From NCBI RefSeq assembly GCF_011300455.1, contig NZ_CP049869.1, forward strand, positions 1,508,501 to 1,572,500: a stretch of 64,000 nt of DNA, in the 5' to 3' direction. This document shows, piece by piece, positions 21,617 to 29,951 of this stretch. The notes beneath the pieces were generated by a model. The model saw nothing but the letters and a program-made list of their open reading frames with translations. It ran no database searches and was not told the origin of the DNA. Each line of letters opens with the position of its first letter. The first letter of the stretch is position 1. This DNA comes from Sphingomonas piscis (lineage in GTDB: Bacteria; Pseudomonadota; Alphaproteobacteria; Sphingomonadales; Sphingomonadaceae). The position numbers were made by a program, and so were the translations under genes.

Positions 21617-22450
21617 ATGGGTTTCGATAGAGGGCGCAAAGGCGATCGTGGCGGTCGCGGCAGGGACAAGCGCGACGGTTTTGGCGGCGATGAGTTCGGT
21701 GGTGGTGGTTTCGGCGGCGACCGCGGCGGATTCGGCGGCGGCGGTGATCGCTTCGGCGGTGGTGGCGGCGGCTATGGCGGCGGTGGCGGCGGTGGCTTCG
21801 GCGCACCGCGCGGCGGCGGCTTTGGTGGCGGCGGCGATCGTGGCGGCTTCGGCGGCGGCGGCGGCGGTGGTTTCCGCGGCGGCGGCGGTGGCGGCGGCGG
21901 CTTTCGTGGCGGCGGCGGTGGCGGCATGCCCCCGCAGGTGGTCGGCGAAGGCAAGGGCACCGTTAAGTTCTTCAACCCGCAAAAGGGCTTCGGCTTCATC
22001 GTCCGTGAGGACGGCGGCGAAGACGTGTTCGTGCACATCTCGGCCGTCGAGCAGGCGGGTCTCACCGACCTTGCCGACGGTCAGCCGCTGGAGTTCACGC
22101 TAGTGGACCGCGGCGGCCGCATCTCGGCGACCAACCTCAAGATCGACGGCGAGCCGATGGCGGTTGAGCGCAGCGGCGGCGGCGCGGCTCCGGGTGGCCC
22201 CGGTGGTGATCGCGGCCCGCAGCGTCAGCTGACCGGTGAAAAGGCGAGCGGAACGGTTAAGTTCTTCAACGCGATGAAGGGCTTCGGCTTCATTCAGCGC
22301 GACGATGGACAGCCGGATGCATTCGTTCACATCTCGGCGGTCGAGCGTGCAGGCATGCCGACGCTCAACGAGGGCGATCGCCTGGAGTTCGAGATCGAGG
22401 TCGATCGCCGTGGCAAATATGCGGCGGTGAACCTGTCGCCGGCGCAGTAA
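21617..22450 (+). CDS. Double cold-shock-domain protein with a glycine-rich N terminus
   Basis: The 277-residue protein begins with a basic stretch, then about 85 residues of Gly with regularly placed Phe, Arg and Asp (FGGGG, FRGGG, DRGGF; about 20-103). Two cold-shock domains follow (about 112-175 and 211-275), each with RNP1 (KGFGFI at 123-128 and 221-226) and RNP2 (VFVHIS and AFVHIS). A Gly/Pro linker separates them. Two cold-shock domains in tandem are common in alphaproteobacteria; the RGG/FG-like N terminus is not part of CspA-type proteins. It should bind single-stranded RNA, and the low-complexity part may drive self-association (inference). A strong terminator follows. Confidence 0.92.
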   Translation: MGFDRGRKGDRGGRGRDKRDGFGGDEFGGGGFGGDRGGFGGGGDRFGGGGGGYGGGGGGGFGAPRGGGFGGGGDRGGFGGGGGGGFRGGGGGGGGFRGGGGGGMPPQVVGEGKGTVKFFNPQKGFGFIVREDGGEDVFVHISAVEQAGLTDLADGQPLEFTLVDRGGRISATNLKIDGEPMAVERSGGGAAPGGPGGDRGPQRQLTGEKASGTVKFFNAMKGFGFIQRDDGQPDAFVHISAVERAGMPTLNEGDRLEFEIEVDRRGKYAAVNLSPAQ

Positions 22451-22472
22451 GCTTTCGGCATTTCGGATAAGA

Positions 22473-22504
22473 GGCCCGCTGGAGCGATCCGGCGGGCCTT
22501 TTTT
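22473..22504 (+). terminator. Intrinsic terminator of the cold-shock gene
   Basis: GGCCCGC (22473-22479) pairs with GCGGGCC (22492-22498), directly followed by TTTTTT (22499-22504). It lies 23 bases after the stop codon of the cold-shock gene and 30 bases before the next start. Confidence 0.92.
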
Positions 22505-22533
22505 GTTGCGCTGAGTTGGTGCAGGCGGGGGGT

Positions 22534-23072
22534 ATGAAGCTCGACCTTGCCACGCCCGCCGACATCCCCGTCCTGCACAGCCTTATCGAAAGTGCCTACC
22601 GCGGCGAAAGTGCGCGTCACGGCTGGACGCACGAAGCCGACCTGCTCGACGGGCAGCGGACGGACGAGGATGAGCTTCGAGACATGATCGGGGATCCCGC
22701 CCAGCATATCCTCATCCATCGCGGCGGCGCGGGAGCCGATGCCTGTATCGCGATTGCCGAAAAGAGCGATGGATTGGTCTACCTCGGCATGATCACGGTG
22801 GATCCGGACCGGCAGGGTGGCGGGCTTGGCAAGGCGCTGCTTCAAGGGCGGAAGATTTCGCGGTGCAGTCGCTTGGAGCATCCCGGGCGGAAATGAGCGT
22901 AATCGAGCGGCGCACCGAACTCGTGGCGTGGTACGAACGGCGGGGCTACCGTCTTACCGGCGAACGGCGGCCGTTTCCGGTCGAGGATCCGAGAGCGGGA
23001 CTGCCGAGGGCGGACGACCTCGATTTCGTGGTGATGGAGAAGGCGCTCAGGTCGCCAGCTTCTGCAGGTTAG
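22534..23072 (+). pseudogene. GNAT-family N-acetyltransferase, split by a one-base frameshift
   Basis: The first frame gives an N-acetyltransferase start (MKLDLATPADIPVLHSLI) up to the acetyl-CoA loop region VDPDRQGGGLGKALL. The second, shifted by -1, gives the C-terminal GNAT half (ELVAWYERRGYRLTGERRPF), including the typical WYERRGY helix-strand. Adding one base at about 22846-22850 (CAAGGGCGG, either an extra G or a C) restores a 179-residue protein. The substrate is unknown. It ends inside the 3' end of the convergent ligase gene (26-base overlap). The lesion may be a sequencing error. Confidence 0.8.
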
Positions 23073-24657
23073 CTAGGAGATCGGCTTCGTTCGCCGGCTT
23101 GTCGTTGCGAATTCGGCTGACCCGGGGGAAGCGCATTGCCAAGCCGGATTTGTGGCGCTTGCTGGCGTGAATGGAATCGAATGCGACCTCCAGAACGAGC
23201 GACTTTTCGACCTCGCGGACGGGACCGAACCTCTTCTCCGTGTGGCTGCGGATCCAGCGATCGAGCCATTTCAGTTCCTCGTCGGTAAAACCGAAATAGG
23301 CCTTGCCGACCGGCGACAGCTCGCCGCCTTCTTCGGGCGGCGCGGTCCAGCAGCCGAAGGTGAAATCGCTGTAATAGCTCGAGCGTTTGCCGTTGCCGCG
23401 CTGGGCATACATCAGCACGCAGTCGGCGGTCAGCGGATCGCGCTTCCACTTGTACCAGAGGTTCGCCTTGCGCCCCGTGACATAGGGACTGTCGCGGCGC
23501 TTCAGCATCATGCCTTCGATGCTTTCGTCGCGGGCCTGGGCGCGGATGTCGGCGAGCTGGTCGAAGCTGTCGGCCTGGATCAGCTGCGAGAGATCGAAGC
23601 GGGCGGGGTCGAGGCGCGGCATGAAGGCTTCGAGCCGCGCGCGCCGCTCCGACCAGGGCAGCGGGCGCAGGTCGTCGTCGCCGTCGAGCAGGATGTCGTA
23701 TAGGCGGACGAAGGCGGGATAATCCTGCCGCATCTTGGCGCTGACCGTCTTTCGGCCAAGCCGTTGCTGAAGCGCGTTGAAGCTCGCCGCCTCGCCGCCG
23801 TGCGACTCCATACCCTGGCCGGAGCCGCGCACCAGCAGCTCGCCATCGAGCACCGCATGCTCGTGGAAGGCCTCGGCTATGTCGGGAAAGCTTCGGGAGA
23901 TGTCGTCGCCGGTGCGGCTGTAGAGGCGGGTCTCGCCGCCGGCATGGACAAGCTGGACTCGGATACCGTCCCACTTCCACTCGGCGGCATAATCGTCGAG
24001 CGAGAGCTGCGCATCCTCCAATGGGTGCGCAAGCATGAAAGGGCGGAAAACCGGCAGGTCCTTTGCGGAGGGCTGCTCGCTGCGCCCCTCCGCCCAGTCG
24101 AATAATTCCGTGTAGGGCGGCGGAATGCCGTGCCACACCTCTTCCACCGCCTCGACCTCCAAGCCGAAGGCATCGGCAAGAGCCTGCTTGGCGAGGCGGG
24201 CGTTGATGCCGACGCGAAGCTCCCCGGTGGCCAGCTTCAGCAGGGCATAACGGCCGGAAGCGTCGAGATGGTCGAGCATGCCGGCGAGAATGGCTGGGGC
24301 ATCCATTCGGCCGGCGGACCGAAGCCGCTCCACCGCGGCGCTGATGGTGATGGTGCCGTCGTCGAGGTCAGGCGGCTCGCCCTCCGGCACCGGCCACAGC
24401 AAGGACACAGTCTCCGCCATGTCGCCGACGTAATCGCGGCTCATGTACAAAAGGACGGGGTCGACGCGCTGTTCGGCGATAGTACGGACGGCGACATGCT
24501 TCACCGCCGGAATGTCGATCTCGCCAGTCAGCGCGGCGAGACCATAGCCACGGTCGGGATCGGGAGTGGCGCGGAGATAGTCGCCGATGAGCTTCAGCTT
24601 GCCGTTACGCGACCGCGTGTAGACGAGCTTGTCCAGCAGCTGTGAAAAGGCGCGCAT
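23047..24657 (-). CDS. ATP-dependent DNA ligase (cisplatin damage response type)
   Basis: The 536-residue protein has an N-terminal DNA-binding domain (about 1-200) and a nucleotidyltransferase domain with the adenylated lysine K228 in motif I EWKWDGIRV. Further ligase motifs (TRLYSRTGDD, VLDGELLV, MLKRRDSPYVTGRK) and an OB fold with TADCVLMYAQRG follow. Length and the segments match the alphaproteobacterial ligase linked to cisplatin damage response. It would join nicks in repair, separate from the replicative NAD+-dependent LigA. Its usual exonuclease and helicase partners are not adjacent here. Confidence 0.93.
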   Translation of the reverse strand: MRAFSQLLDKLVYTRSRNGKLKLIGDYLRATPDPDRGYGLAALTGEIDIPAVKHVAVRTIAEQRVDPVLLYMSRDYVGDMAETVSLLWPVPEGEPPDLDDGTITISAAVERLRSAGRMDAPAILAGMLDHLDASGRYALLKLATGELRVGINARLAKQALADAFGLEVEAVEEVWHGIPPPYTELFDWAEGRSEQPSAKDLPVFRPFMLAHPLEDAQLSLDDYAAEWKWDGIRVQLVHAGGETRLYSRTGDDISRSFPDIAEAFHEHAVLDGELLVRGSGQGMESHGGEAASFNALQQRLGRKTVSAKMRQDYPAFVRLYDILLDGDDDLRPLPWSERRARLEAFMPRLDPARFDLSQLIQADSFDQLADIRAQARDESIEGMMLKRRDSPYVTGRKANLWYKWKRDPLTADCVLMYAQRGNGKRSSYYSDFTFGCWTAPPEEGGELSPVGKAYFGFTDEELKWLDRWIRSHTEKRFGPVREVEKSLVLEVAFDSIHASKRHKSGLAMRFPRVSRIRNDKPANEADLLANLQKLAT

Positions 24658-24699
24658 CGCTCACGATAATGCGCGAGCGGCATAACGGTGCCGAAACGC

Positions 24700-25008
24700 T
24701 TAGCGGAGGCGCAACGCCAGCGCCGCCAGCATGGCGGTCGTGTCGGCAGGGGAGCGACAGGCAATTGCCTCGTCGACATGCTCAAGGCAGCTGCGTACGG
24801 CCACGCGATGTCCCGGGAGCAGGGCCATCTGCGCCGAGCAACGGGCGAGCTGTTCAAGCGCGCTCATGCCGTTCACCGAGGCGATCTTTCGGATTTCATC
24901 CATTCGGGCATGAAGGTCCAAGGGGGACAGACGCGGCCCACGTTCCTGGACTTCGGCGACGCAGCGCCCGATCCGTGTCCGCGCTGCATCCAGCGATTCG
25001 CTTGTCAT
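24700..25008 (-). CDS. Small helical protein of unknown function
   Basis: This 102-residue protein is not recognised. It is predicted helical, with two Cys in the second half ([10 protein letters not shown] and [16 protein letters not shown] give three in all), no signal peptide and no membrane segment. It has a plausible ribosome site (GAGAGGGGCAAAGG before the ATG), fits tightly between the ligase (42 bases away) and the divergent rpmG, and has an amino-acid composition like the neighbouring genes. It could be co-transcribed with the ligase. Confidence 0.65.
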   Translation of the reverse strand: MTSESLDAARTRIGRCVAEVQERGPRLSPLDLHARMDEIRKIASVNGMSALEQLARCSAQMALLPGHRVAVRSCLEHVDEAIACRSPADTTAMLAALALRLR

Positions 25009-25115
25009 GCCTTTGCCCCTCTCGGTACCGATGGTGGCCCAACTAGGTTAAGGGGCTGTTACAGCTTCGCGTCGCTTGACTTTTGGAGTGGGCAGCGCCA
25101 GAGAGCGCCCGACGT

Positions 25116-25144
25116 GAGCGGCGCAGAGCCGCTCTTTCTTTTTG
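25116..25144 (+). promoter_or_regulatory. Terminator-like leader hairpin just upstream of rpmG
   Basis: GAGCGGC (25116-25122) pairs with GCCGCTC (25128-25134) and is followed by TTTCTTTTTG. This is the layout of an intrinsic terminator, yet it sits only about 20 bases before the rpmG start. No upstream plus-strand gene needs ending here within 2 kb, so attenuation of rpmG or a 5' end barrier is possible. A TTGACT at 25076-25081 could be a -35 element, but no clear -10 follows. Confidence 0.5.
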
Positions 25145-25164
25145 CGAATCTCAGGACTCGAACG

Positions 25165-25332
25165 ATGGCCAAGCCGGCAACCGTCAAGATCAAGCTCGTC
25201 AGCACCGCCGACACCGGCTTCTTCTACGTGACCAAGAAGAACCCGCGCAACCAGACCGAGAAGATGTCGTTCCGCAAGTACGACCCGGTCGCGCGCAAGC
25301 ACGTCGAGTTCAAGGAAGCCAAGATCAAGTAA
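25165..25332 (+). CDS. rpmG: 50S ribosomal protein L33
   Basis: The 55-residue basic protein matches bacterial L33 over its whole length ([39 protein letters not shown]). It is the cysteine-free, zinc-independent form. It binds 23S rRNA near the E site. The ATG at 25165 gives the standard length. It is a single gene, preceded by a terminator-like hairpin. Confidence 0.97.
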   Translation: MAKPATVKIKLVSTADTGFFYVTKKNPRNQTEKMSFRKYDPVARKHVEFKEAKIK

Positions 25333-25492
25333 GCTTCCAGCGGCCGCTCCACGGCCGTCTGTCAGTCTTCCCGCCGCCGACTATGGCAGCCAGTGCGCTG
25401 CGCGCCCGGTTGTGCAGTCCATCTTTGAATTGCGCGCCCCGCGCGTCGGTGCGCTGAGCGCCTTCGGGAACCAACCGCCCCTCGATCCATTT

Positions 25493-25523
25493 CCTGTTTA
25501 ACGGCGATTAGTCGCTGAACAGG
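25493..25523 (+). promoter_or_regulatory. Leader hairpin upstream of the PEP-CTERM gene
   Basis: CCTGTT (25493-25498) and AACAGG (25518-25523) enclose a second stem CGGCGA/TCGCTG with a TTAG loop and a three-base bulge. The hairpin ends 9 bases before the ATG and its 3' arm reaches into the AGGGA ribosome-binding sequence, so it could limit translation. Regulatory role is inference. Confidence 0.35.
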
Positions 25524-25532
25524 GAACAAAAA

Positions 25533-26215
25533 ATGAAGCTGAAAATGCTTTCGGCTGCGGTGGCGCTTGCCTGCGCGGCCCCGGTCCACGCGCAAGTGCT
25601 GAGCCAGACCGTGACGTCGGACATCACCGGCGTCGCCAATCAATTTTCTGGTTTTGACAGTGCGTTGGGATCGTTAAACTCGGTTCGGTTCACGGGCACC
25701 ATCAGCGATCATCGTTTTCTTGAGATTTTCTCCCCGAAGGGCCATTCGGGAGCACGAGCCAGCCGGTGACGATCACCTCGTCGGGGCTCGGCTCGATCGT
25801 CTTCCCCGATGGTACTGCCTTGGCGACGGCTCAATTATTCGGAGAAACGGTCAGCACGGCGCCAATGGCGAACGTGATGGCGGCAGGCGCTTTCGACATC
25901 TTGTTCACCAGCGGGCTTGAACGGTTTCTTGCAGGCTCTTGGGGACTGCCCTTGAACGCGATTGCTGACGTCAGCCATGCCGCAGTCTCCCCAGGCGCAC
26001 AGTCCCTGTCCCTCGTCCAGCCGGGTTGTTCAGGGGGACGAGGCTGCTTGTCGTCCGGGCCAGCCTTCGAGGGGACCTTCACCTTCAACTATAATCCGGC
26101 GGTTTCATCGGTTCCCGAGCCGTCGAGCTGGGCGATGATGATCTTCGGTTTCGGCGCCGTCGGCTGGGTAGCGCGGCGTCGGCGGCGGACGGGTCCGCAG
26201 GTCCGCGTTGCCTAA
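25533..26215 (+). pseudogene. PEPxxWA-CTERM exported protein (choice-of-anchor E-like), split by a frameshift
   Basis: The first frame has a signal peptide (MKLKMLSAAVALACAAPVHA) and a start resembling choice-of-anchor E proteins (FDSALGSLNSVRFTGTI). The -1 frame continues VTITSSGLGSIVFPDG and ends in the sorting signal VPEPSSWAMMIFGFGAVG plus an Arg cluster. Adding one C to the CCCC run at 25732-25735 joins them as a 227-residue protein. The C-terminal PEP motif, helix and basic cluster mark processing by an exosortase-type system, whose genes are not in the window. The frameshift resembles the one in acnA and may be an error. Confidence 0.8.
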
Positions 26216-26232
26216 ACCTGGCGCGCGGGTCG

Positions 26233-26628
26233 TCAGACGGAAGCGGGGACCTCCGCGACGGGCACCGGATTCAACAGGGCGTCGACCTGGGACACGAACT
26301 TTACCACGGAAATCGGTTTGGACACGTAGGATTGCGCCCCGGCTTCCCGTGCGCGCTCTTCGTCGCCGACTGCCGAATAAGCGGTGACCGCCATGACGGG
26401 CACCTCTCGAAGACCCTCGTCGCTCCTGACCATCCGGATCAGTTCCAGTCCGTTGACGTGGGGAAGCTGGATGTCGGTGATGATGAGGTCGGGCAGGAAT
26501 TCCCGGGCGAGGTCCAGTGCCTGTCGGCTGTCCGTCACTGCCTTGGGTTCATGTCCATGGGCGGCAAGCAGGTCGCAGAACAGCTTGATGTTCAGCGCAT
26601 TGTCTTCGACAATCAGGATCTTGGCCAA
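26233..26628 (-). CDS. divK: Single-domain response regulator, DivK-like
   Basis: The 131-residue protein is only a receiver domain: phospho-acceptor D52 (DLIITDIQLP), acidic pocket in VEDN (residues 8-10), switch Thr in VTAYSA and K104 (YVSKP). The start AKILIVEDNALNIKLFCDLL is diagnostic of DivK, the cell-cycle regulator that acts on histidine kinases such as DivJ, PleC and DivL in alphaproteobacteria. A divergent DUF3572 gene 39 bases away is its usual neighbour. The usual downstream pleD gene is absent. Confidence 0.9.
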   Translation of the reverse strand: MAKILIVEDNALNIKLFCDLLAAHGHEPKAVTDSRQALDLAREFLPDLIITDIQLPHVNGLELIRMVRSDEGLREVPVMAVTAYSAVGDEERAREAGAQSYVSKPISVVKFVSQVDALLNPVPVAEVPASV

Positions 26629-26667
26629 TCCGCGTCCTCGATCTCACCTGTTCCGCGAGCCTAAGCG

Positions 26668-26934
26668 ATGCCGCTTGAATCACCAAATGACCCGACGACA
26701 CTTGCACTCGCCGCGCTCACGGCAACGTTGAAGGACGAACGCCGAGCGCAACGGTTCCTTGAGCTGACCGGAATTGGGACGGACGAGTTGCGCTCCGGCC
26801 TCGGCAATCCGCGGCTACTGGCGGCGGTCCTGTCCTTTCTGGAGGCGCATGAGCCCGATCTGGTCGCGGTTGCGGAGGAGGTCGGGGTGAAGCCGGAAGC
26901 GTTGGTCCGCGCGCGACAGGAGCTGGAGGCATGA
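26668..26934 (+). CDS. DUF3572 family protein
   Basis: The 88-residue helical protein matches DUF3572, with the conserved FLELTGIGTDELR and GNPRLLAAVLSFLEAHEPDL stretches. Function is unknown. It is divergent from divK, as in many alphaproteobacteria, and its stop overlaps the start of the HAD gene (ATGA), so it is the first gene of a short plus-strand operon. Confidence 0.88.
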   Translation: MPLESPNDPTTLALAALTATLKDERRAQRFLELTGIGTDELRSGLGNPRLLAAVLSFLEAHEPDLVAVAEEVGVKPEALVRARQELEA

Positions 26935-27548
26935 CGCGCCCGCTCCTGATCACCGATTGCGATGAAGTGCTGCTGCACATGGTTAGCCATTTCGCGGAAT
27001 GGCTGGACGAAGATCATGCGATCGACTTCGACCTGTCGAGGTCGGACTTTGCCGGGGCACTGAGCGACCGCGCCACCGGCGAGACGTTGACGACCGAGCG
27101 GGTGTGGCCTTTGCTCGACCTGTTCTTCCGCGAGGAAATGGGCCGGCAAACGGTGGTGCCGGGCGCGATCGATGCGCTGGAGCGGATCGGCGCGGTCGCA
27201 GATATCGTCATCCTCACCAACCTGATCGACGAGGCGCATCCATGGCGCGTGGAGCAACTCGCCGGTCACGGCATCGCGCACGAGGTGGTCTGCAACCAGG
27301 GCGGGAAAGGCCCGCCGGTGCGGGCGCTGGCGCGGCGTCATGACGCCGATGTGGTGGTGTTCGTTGACGATCTGCCGGTGCACCACAAATCAGTGGCCGA
27401 GCATGCGCCGGAGGTGTGGCGCCTGCACATGATCGCGGAGCCTAAGCTTGCGGTCACGACACCGCCGTCGCCGCATGCGCATGCGCGGATCGACGACTGG
27501 CCGAGCGCGTGTGAGTGGATCTTGAGCAAGTTTGAGGAAGTAAGATGA
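26931..27548 (+). CDS. HAD-family hydrolase
   Basis: The 205-residue protein has HAD motif I as D9-C-D11 (LLITDCDEVLL), motif II Thr in DIVILTNL, and the motif IV Asp pair in FVDDLPVHH. It should be an Mg2+-dependent phosphatase or related phosphotransferase of unknown substrate. It is in frame-overlap with the DUF3572 gene upstream and the SDR gene downstream. Confidence 0.85.
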   Translation: MTRPLLITDCDEVLLHMVSHFAEWLDEDHAIDFDLSRSDFAGALSDRATGETLTTERVWPLLDLFFREEMGRQTVVPGAIDALERIGAVADIVILTNLIDEAHPWRVEQLAGHGIAHEVVCNQGGKGPPVRALARRHDADVVVFVDDLPVHHKSVAEHAPEVWRLHMIAEPKLAVTTPPSPHAHARIDDWPSACEWILSKFEEVR

Positions 27549-28288
27549 GCAAGACCATCCTGATCACCGGGGTCACCGCCGGCATCGGCCTGGCCGCCGC
27601 GCGCCGCTTCGCAGGCGAGGGGTGGCGGGTGATCGGCACCGGGAGGCGCGGGGACCGGTTGCGGGCGCTCGCCGAAGAGCTTGGCGATGTTTTCTTGCCG
27701 CTGGAGATCGACATGCGCGATCTTGATGCTCTAGGCCAGCTTGGACAGCTGAAGGCGCCGTGGGGCGAGGTCGACCTGTTGCTCAACAATGCCGGCTTTG
27801 CGCCGCCGCAAAGTGCAATGCCCGAAGGCGACTGGGGCGTGATGGGATCGGCGATCGCGACCAACATCACCGGCCTGGTGGCATTGACCAAGGCGGTGCT
27901 GCCCAAGTTGATCGAGCGCCGCGGCCACGTGGTAAACCTGGCGTCAATCGCGGCGACCTACCCCTACAAGGGCGGGGCGGTGTATGGGGGGACCAAGGCC
28001 TTCGTCCGACAGTTCTCGCTCGACCTGCGTTGCGACCTGGAAGGCACCGGCGTTCGCGTGACGTCGATCGAACCGGGCATGGTCGAGACGGAGTTCACGG
28101 TCGTGCGCACCGGCAGCCAGGAGGCGTCGGACAAGCTTTATGCGAACATGAACCCGCTGACCGCCGAGGACATCGCCGAGCAGGTGTGGTGGGTGGCAAA
28201 CCTGCCGCCTCACGTGAACATCAATGCGCTTGAGATCATGCCGGTGAACCAGACCTGGGCTGGGTTTGCCGTTCATCGGGAGGGTTGA
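27545..28288 (+). CDS. Short-chain dehydrogenase/reductase (YdfG-like)
   Basis: The 247-residue classical SDR has the cofactor loop TGVTAGIG (8-15), NNAG, catalytic Ser in NLASIAA and the YxxxK pair in YGGTK. GTGRRGDRL after the second strand favours NADP(H). The EPGMVETEF and NINALEIMPVNQ segments resemble YdfG, the NADP-dependent 3-hydroxy acid dehydrogenase. The natural substrate is not clear. It overlaps the HAD gene by four bases. Confidence 0.88.
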   Translation: MSKTILITGVTAGIGLAAARRFAGEGWRVIGTGRRGDRLRALAEELGDVFLPLEIDMRDLDALGQLGQLKAPWGEVDLLLNNAGFAPPQSAMPEGDWGVMGSAIATNITGLVALTKAVLPKLIERRGHVVNLASIAATYPYKGGAVYGGTKAFVRQFSLDLRCDLEGTGVRVTSIEPGMVETEFTVVRTGSQEASDKLYANMNPLTAEDIAEQVWWVANLPPHVNINALEIMPVNQTWAGFAVHREG

Positions 28289-28319
28289 TTCAAGGCTGCG
28301 CGAGTGCTTGGAGCCGCCG

Positions 28320-28781
28320 ATGAGCATCGATCAGCGCCTTGCCGAGCTTGGCATCACCCTTCCCCAACCCGCAGCTCCGGTCGCGGCCTACGTGCCCGCT
28401 GTGGAGCATGACGGAATGCTCCACATCTCCGGTCAGATCAGCTTTGCCGAGGACGGCAGCCTGATCAAAGGACGGCTTGGCGATGACGTTGACATCGAGG
28501 CGGGGATCGCAGCGGCGCGGCGGTGCGGAATTATGCTGCTGGCGCAGATCAAGCTGGCGCTGGGTTCGCTCGACCGGGTCGAGCGTGTGGTGAAACTGGC
28601 CGTGTTCGTGAACAGCACACCCGACTTCGTCGACCAGCCCAAGGTGGCGAACGGCGCGTCCGAGCTGATGCAGGACGTATTCGGCGACGCCGGCAAGCAC
28701 GCGCGCTCCGCGGTGGGTGTAGCGGTGCTTCCGCTTGGCGTCGCGGTCGAGGTGGATGCCGTGATTGCGGTGAAGCGCTGA
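28320..28781 (+). CDS. RidA/YjgF-family protein
   Basis: The 153-residue protein belongs to the longer RidA-like branch (LGITLPQPAAPVAAYVPAVE, LHISGQISF, HARSAVGVAVLPLGVAVEVDA). RidA proteins hydrolyse reactive enamine/imine intermediates released by PLP enzymes; this branch is less well studied. The ATG at 28320 starts the conserved region and overlaps no neighbour. It lies 31 bases after the SDR stop, probably in the same transcript. Confidence 0.88.
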   Translation: MSIDQRLAELGITLPQPAAPVAAYVPAVEHDGMLHISGQISFAEDGSLIKGRLGDDVDIEAGIAAARRCGIMLLAQIKLALGSLDRVERVVKLAVFVNSTPDFVDQPKVANGASELMQDVFGDAGKHARSAVGVAVLPLGVAVEVDAVIAVKR

Positions 28782-28814
28782 CGCCACTTCACTACGGAGC
28801 GCGTTGAGCCGACC

Positions 28815-29951
28815 ATGGCCGACCGCGACGCCGATATCATCGTTCGAGTGGACACGGGCGTCGGTGCGGTCGACGCCGCCGACTGGGATCGGCTTGCGGG
28901 CGGGGATCCCTTCCTGCGCCATTCCTTCCTGAGCGCGCTTGAGACGTCGGGCAGTGTCGGGGGGCAGAGCGGCTGGTCGCCGGCGCCTTTACTGGTCGAG
29001 CGCGATGGCCAGCTGATCGGGGCGGCGCCGGCCTATCTCAAGAGCCACAGCCAGGGCGAATATGTGTTTGACCATGGTTGGGCCGACGCTTGGGCCCGGG
29101 CGGGCGGGCGCTACTATCCCAAGCTTCAGATTGCGGTGCCGTTCACGCCGGTACCGGGTTCGCGGTTGCTGGGCGACGCGCCGCAGCAGCTCCTTGCCGG
29201 CGCCGAGGCGCTGACGGAGCAGAACGGGCTGTCATCGGCGCACATCACCTTTATCGACGAGGATGACGCCACCCAGGCAGCGTATCGCGAATGGCTGATC
29301 CGCCACGGCATCCAGTATCATTGGTTCAATCGCGGCTACGGCAGCTTTGACGATTTCCTGGGAGCGCTGAGCAGCCGCAAGCGCAAGGTCATTCGCAAGG
29401 AGCGGCGCGAGGCGGTGACGGGGCTCGAGGTCGTGACCCTGCGCGGTGCCGAGATCAGGCCGGAACATTGGGCGGCGATGTGGGCCTTCTACCAGGACAC
29501 CGGAAGCCGGAAGTGGGGCTCGCCCTACCTGACGCGGCGCTTCTTCGACCTGGCGGGCGCGGCGATGGGCGAGTCGGCGTTGCTGTTCCTGGCGCGTCGT
29601 GACGGCGAGCCGATCGCCGGTGCGCTCAACCTGATCGGTCCGGACGCGCTGTATGGGCGCTATTGGGGAACGCTTGCCGAACTGCCCTTCCTCCACTTCG
29701 AGCTCAGTTATTACCGCGCCATCGAATGGGCGATCGCAAACGGGCTGAAGACGGTGCAGGCCGGCGCGCAGGGCGAGCATAAAGTAGCGCGCGGCTATGA
29801 GCCGGTGATCACGCGATCGGCGCACTTCATCCCGAACCCGAGCTTTCGCGCGGCGGTGGCGGACTTCATCGAGCGGGAGAAGGAGGGGGTGGCGCAGGAG
29901 AGGGAGTGGATCGGGCAGAGCCTGCCCTACCGCTCCTCCGACTCCGAGTAG
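28815..29951 (+). CDS. GNAT/FemAB-like N-acyltransferase (DUF482 family)
   Basis: The 378-residue protein matches the COG3146 group: early FLRHSFLSALETSGSVG, then YFNRGYGSFDDFL-like HWFNRGYGSFDDFLGALS, then SSRKRKVIRKERR, HFELSYYRAIEWAI and QAGAQGEHKVARGYEP. The group has two GNAT-like folds and may transfer acyl or aminoacyl groups, but no substrate is established. Its 3' end overlaps the convergent isoaspartyl peptidase gene by 25 bases. Confidence 0.85.
   Translation: MADRDADIIVRVDTGVGAVDAADWDRLAGGDPFLRHSFLSALETSGSVGGQSGWSPAPLLVERDGQLIGAAPAYLKSHSQGEYVFDHGWADAWARAGGRYYPKLQIAVPFTPVPGSRLLGDAPQQLLAGAEALTEQNGLSSAHITFIDEDDATQAAYREWLIRHGIQYHWFNRGYGSFDDFLGALSSRKRKVIRKERREAVTGLEVVTLRGAEIRPEHWAAMWAFYQDTGSRKWGSPYLTRRFFDLAGAAMGESALLFLARRDGEPIAGALNLIGPDALYGRYWGTLAELPFLHFELSYYRAIEWAIANGLKTVQAGAQGEHKVARGYEPVITRSAHFIPNPSFRAAVADFIEREKEGVAQEREWIGQSLPYRSSDSE

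Noticed and set aside
21401..22036. A long N-terminal extension of RNase D reading into an Ala/Thr/Glu-rich sequence
   Set aside because: It is the antisense image of the glycine-rich repeats of the cold-shock gene; the ATG at 21400 gives the normal family length.
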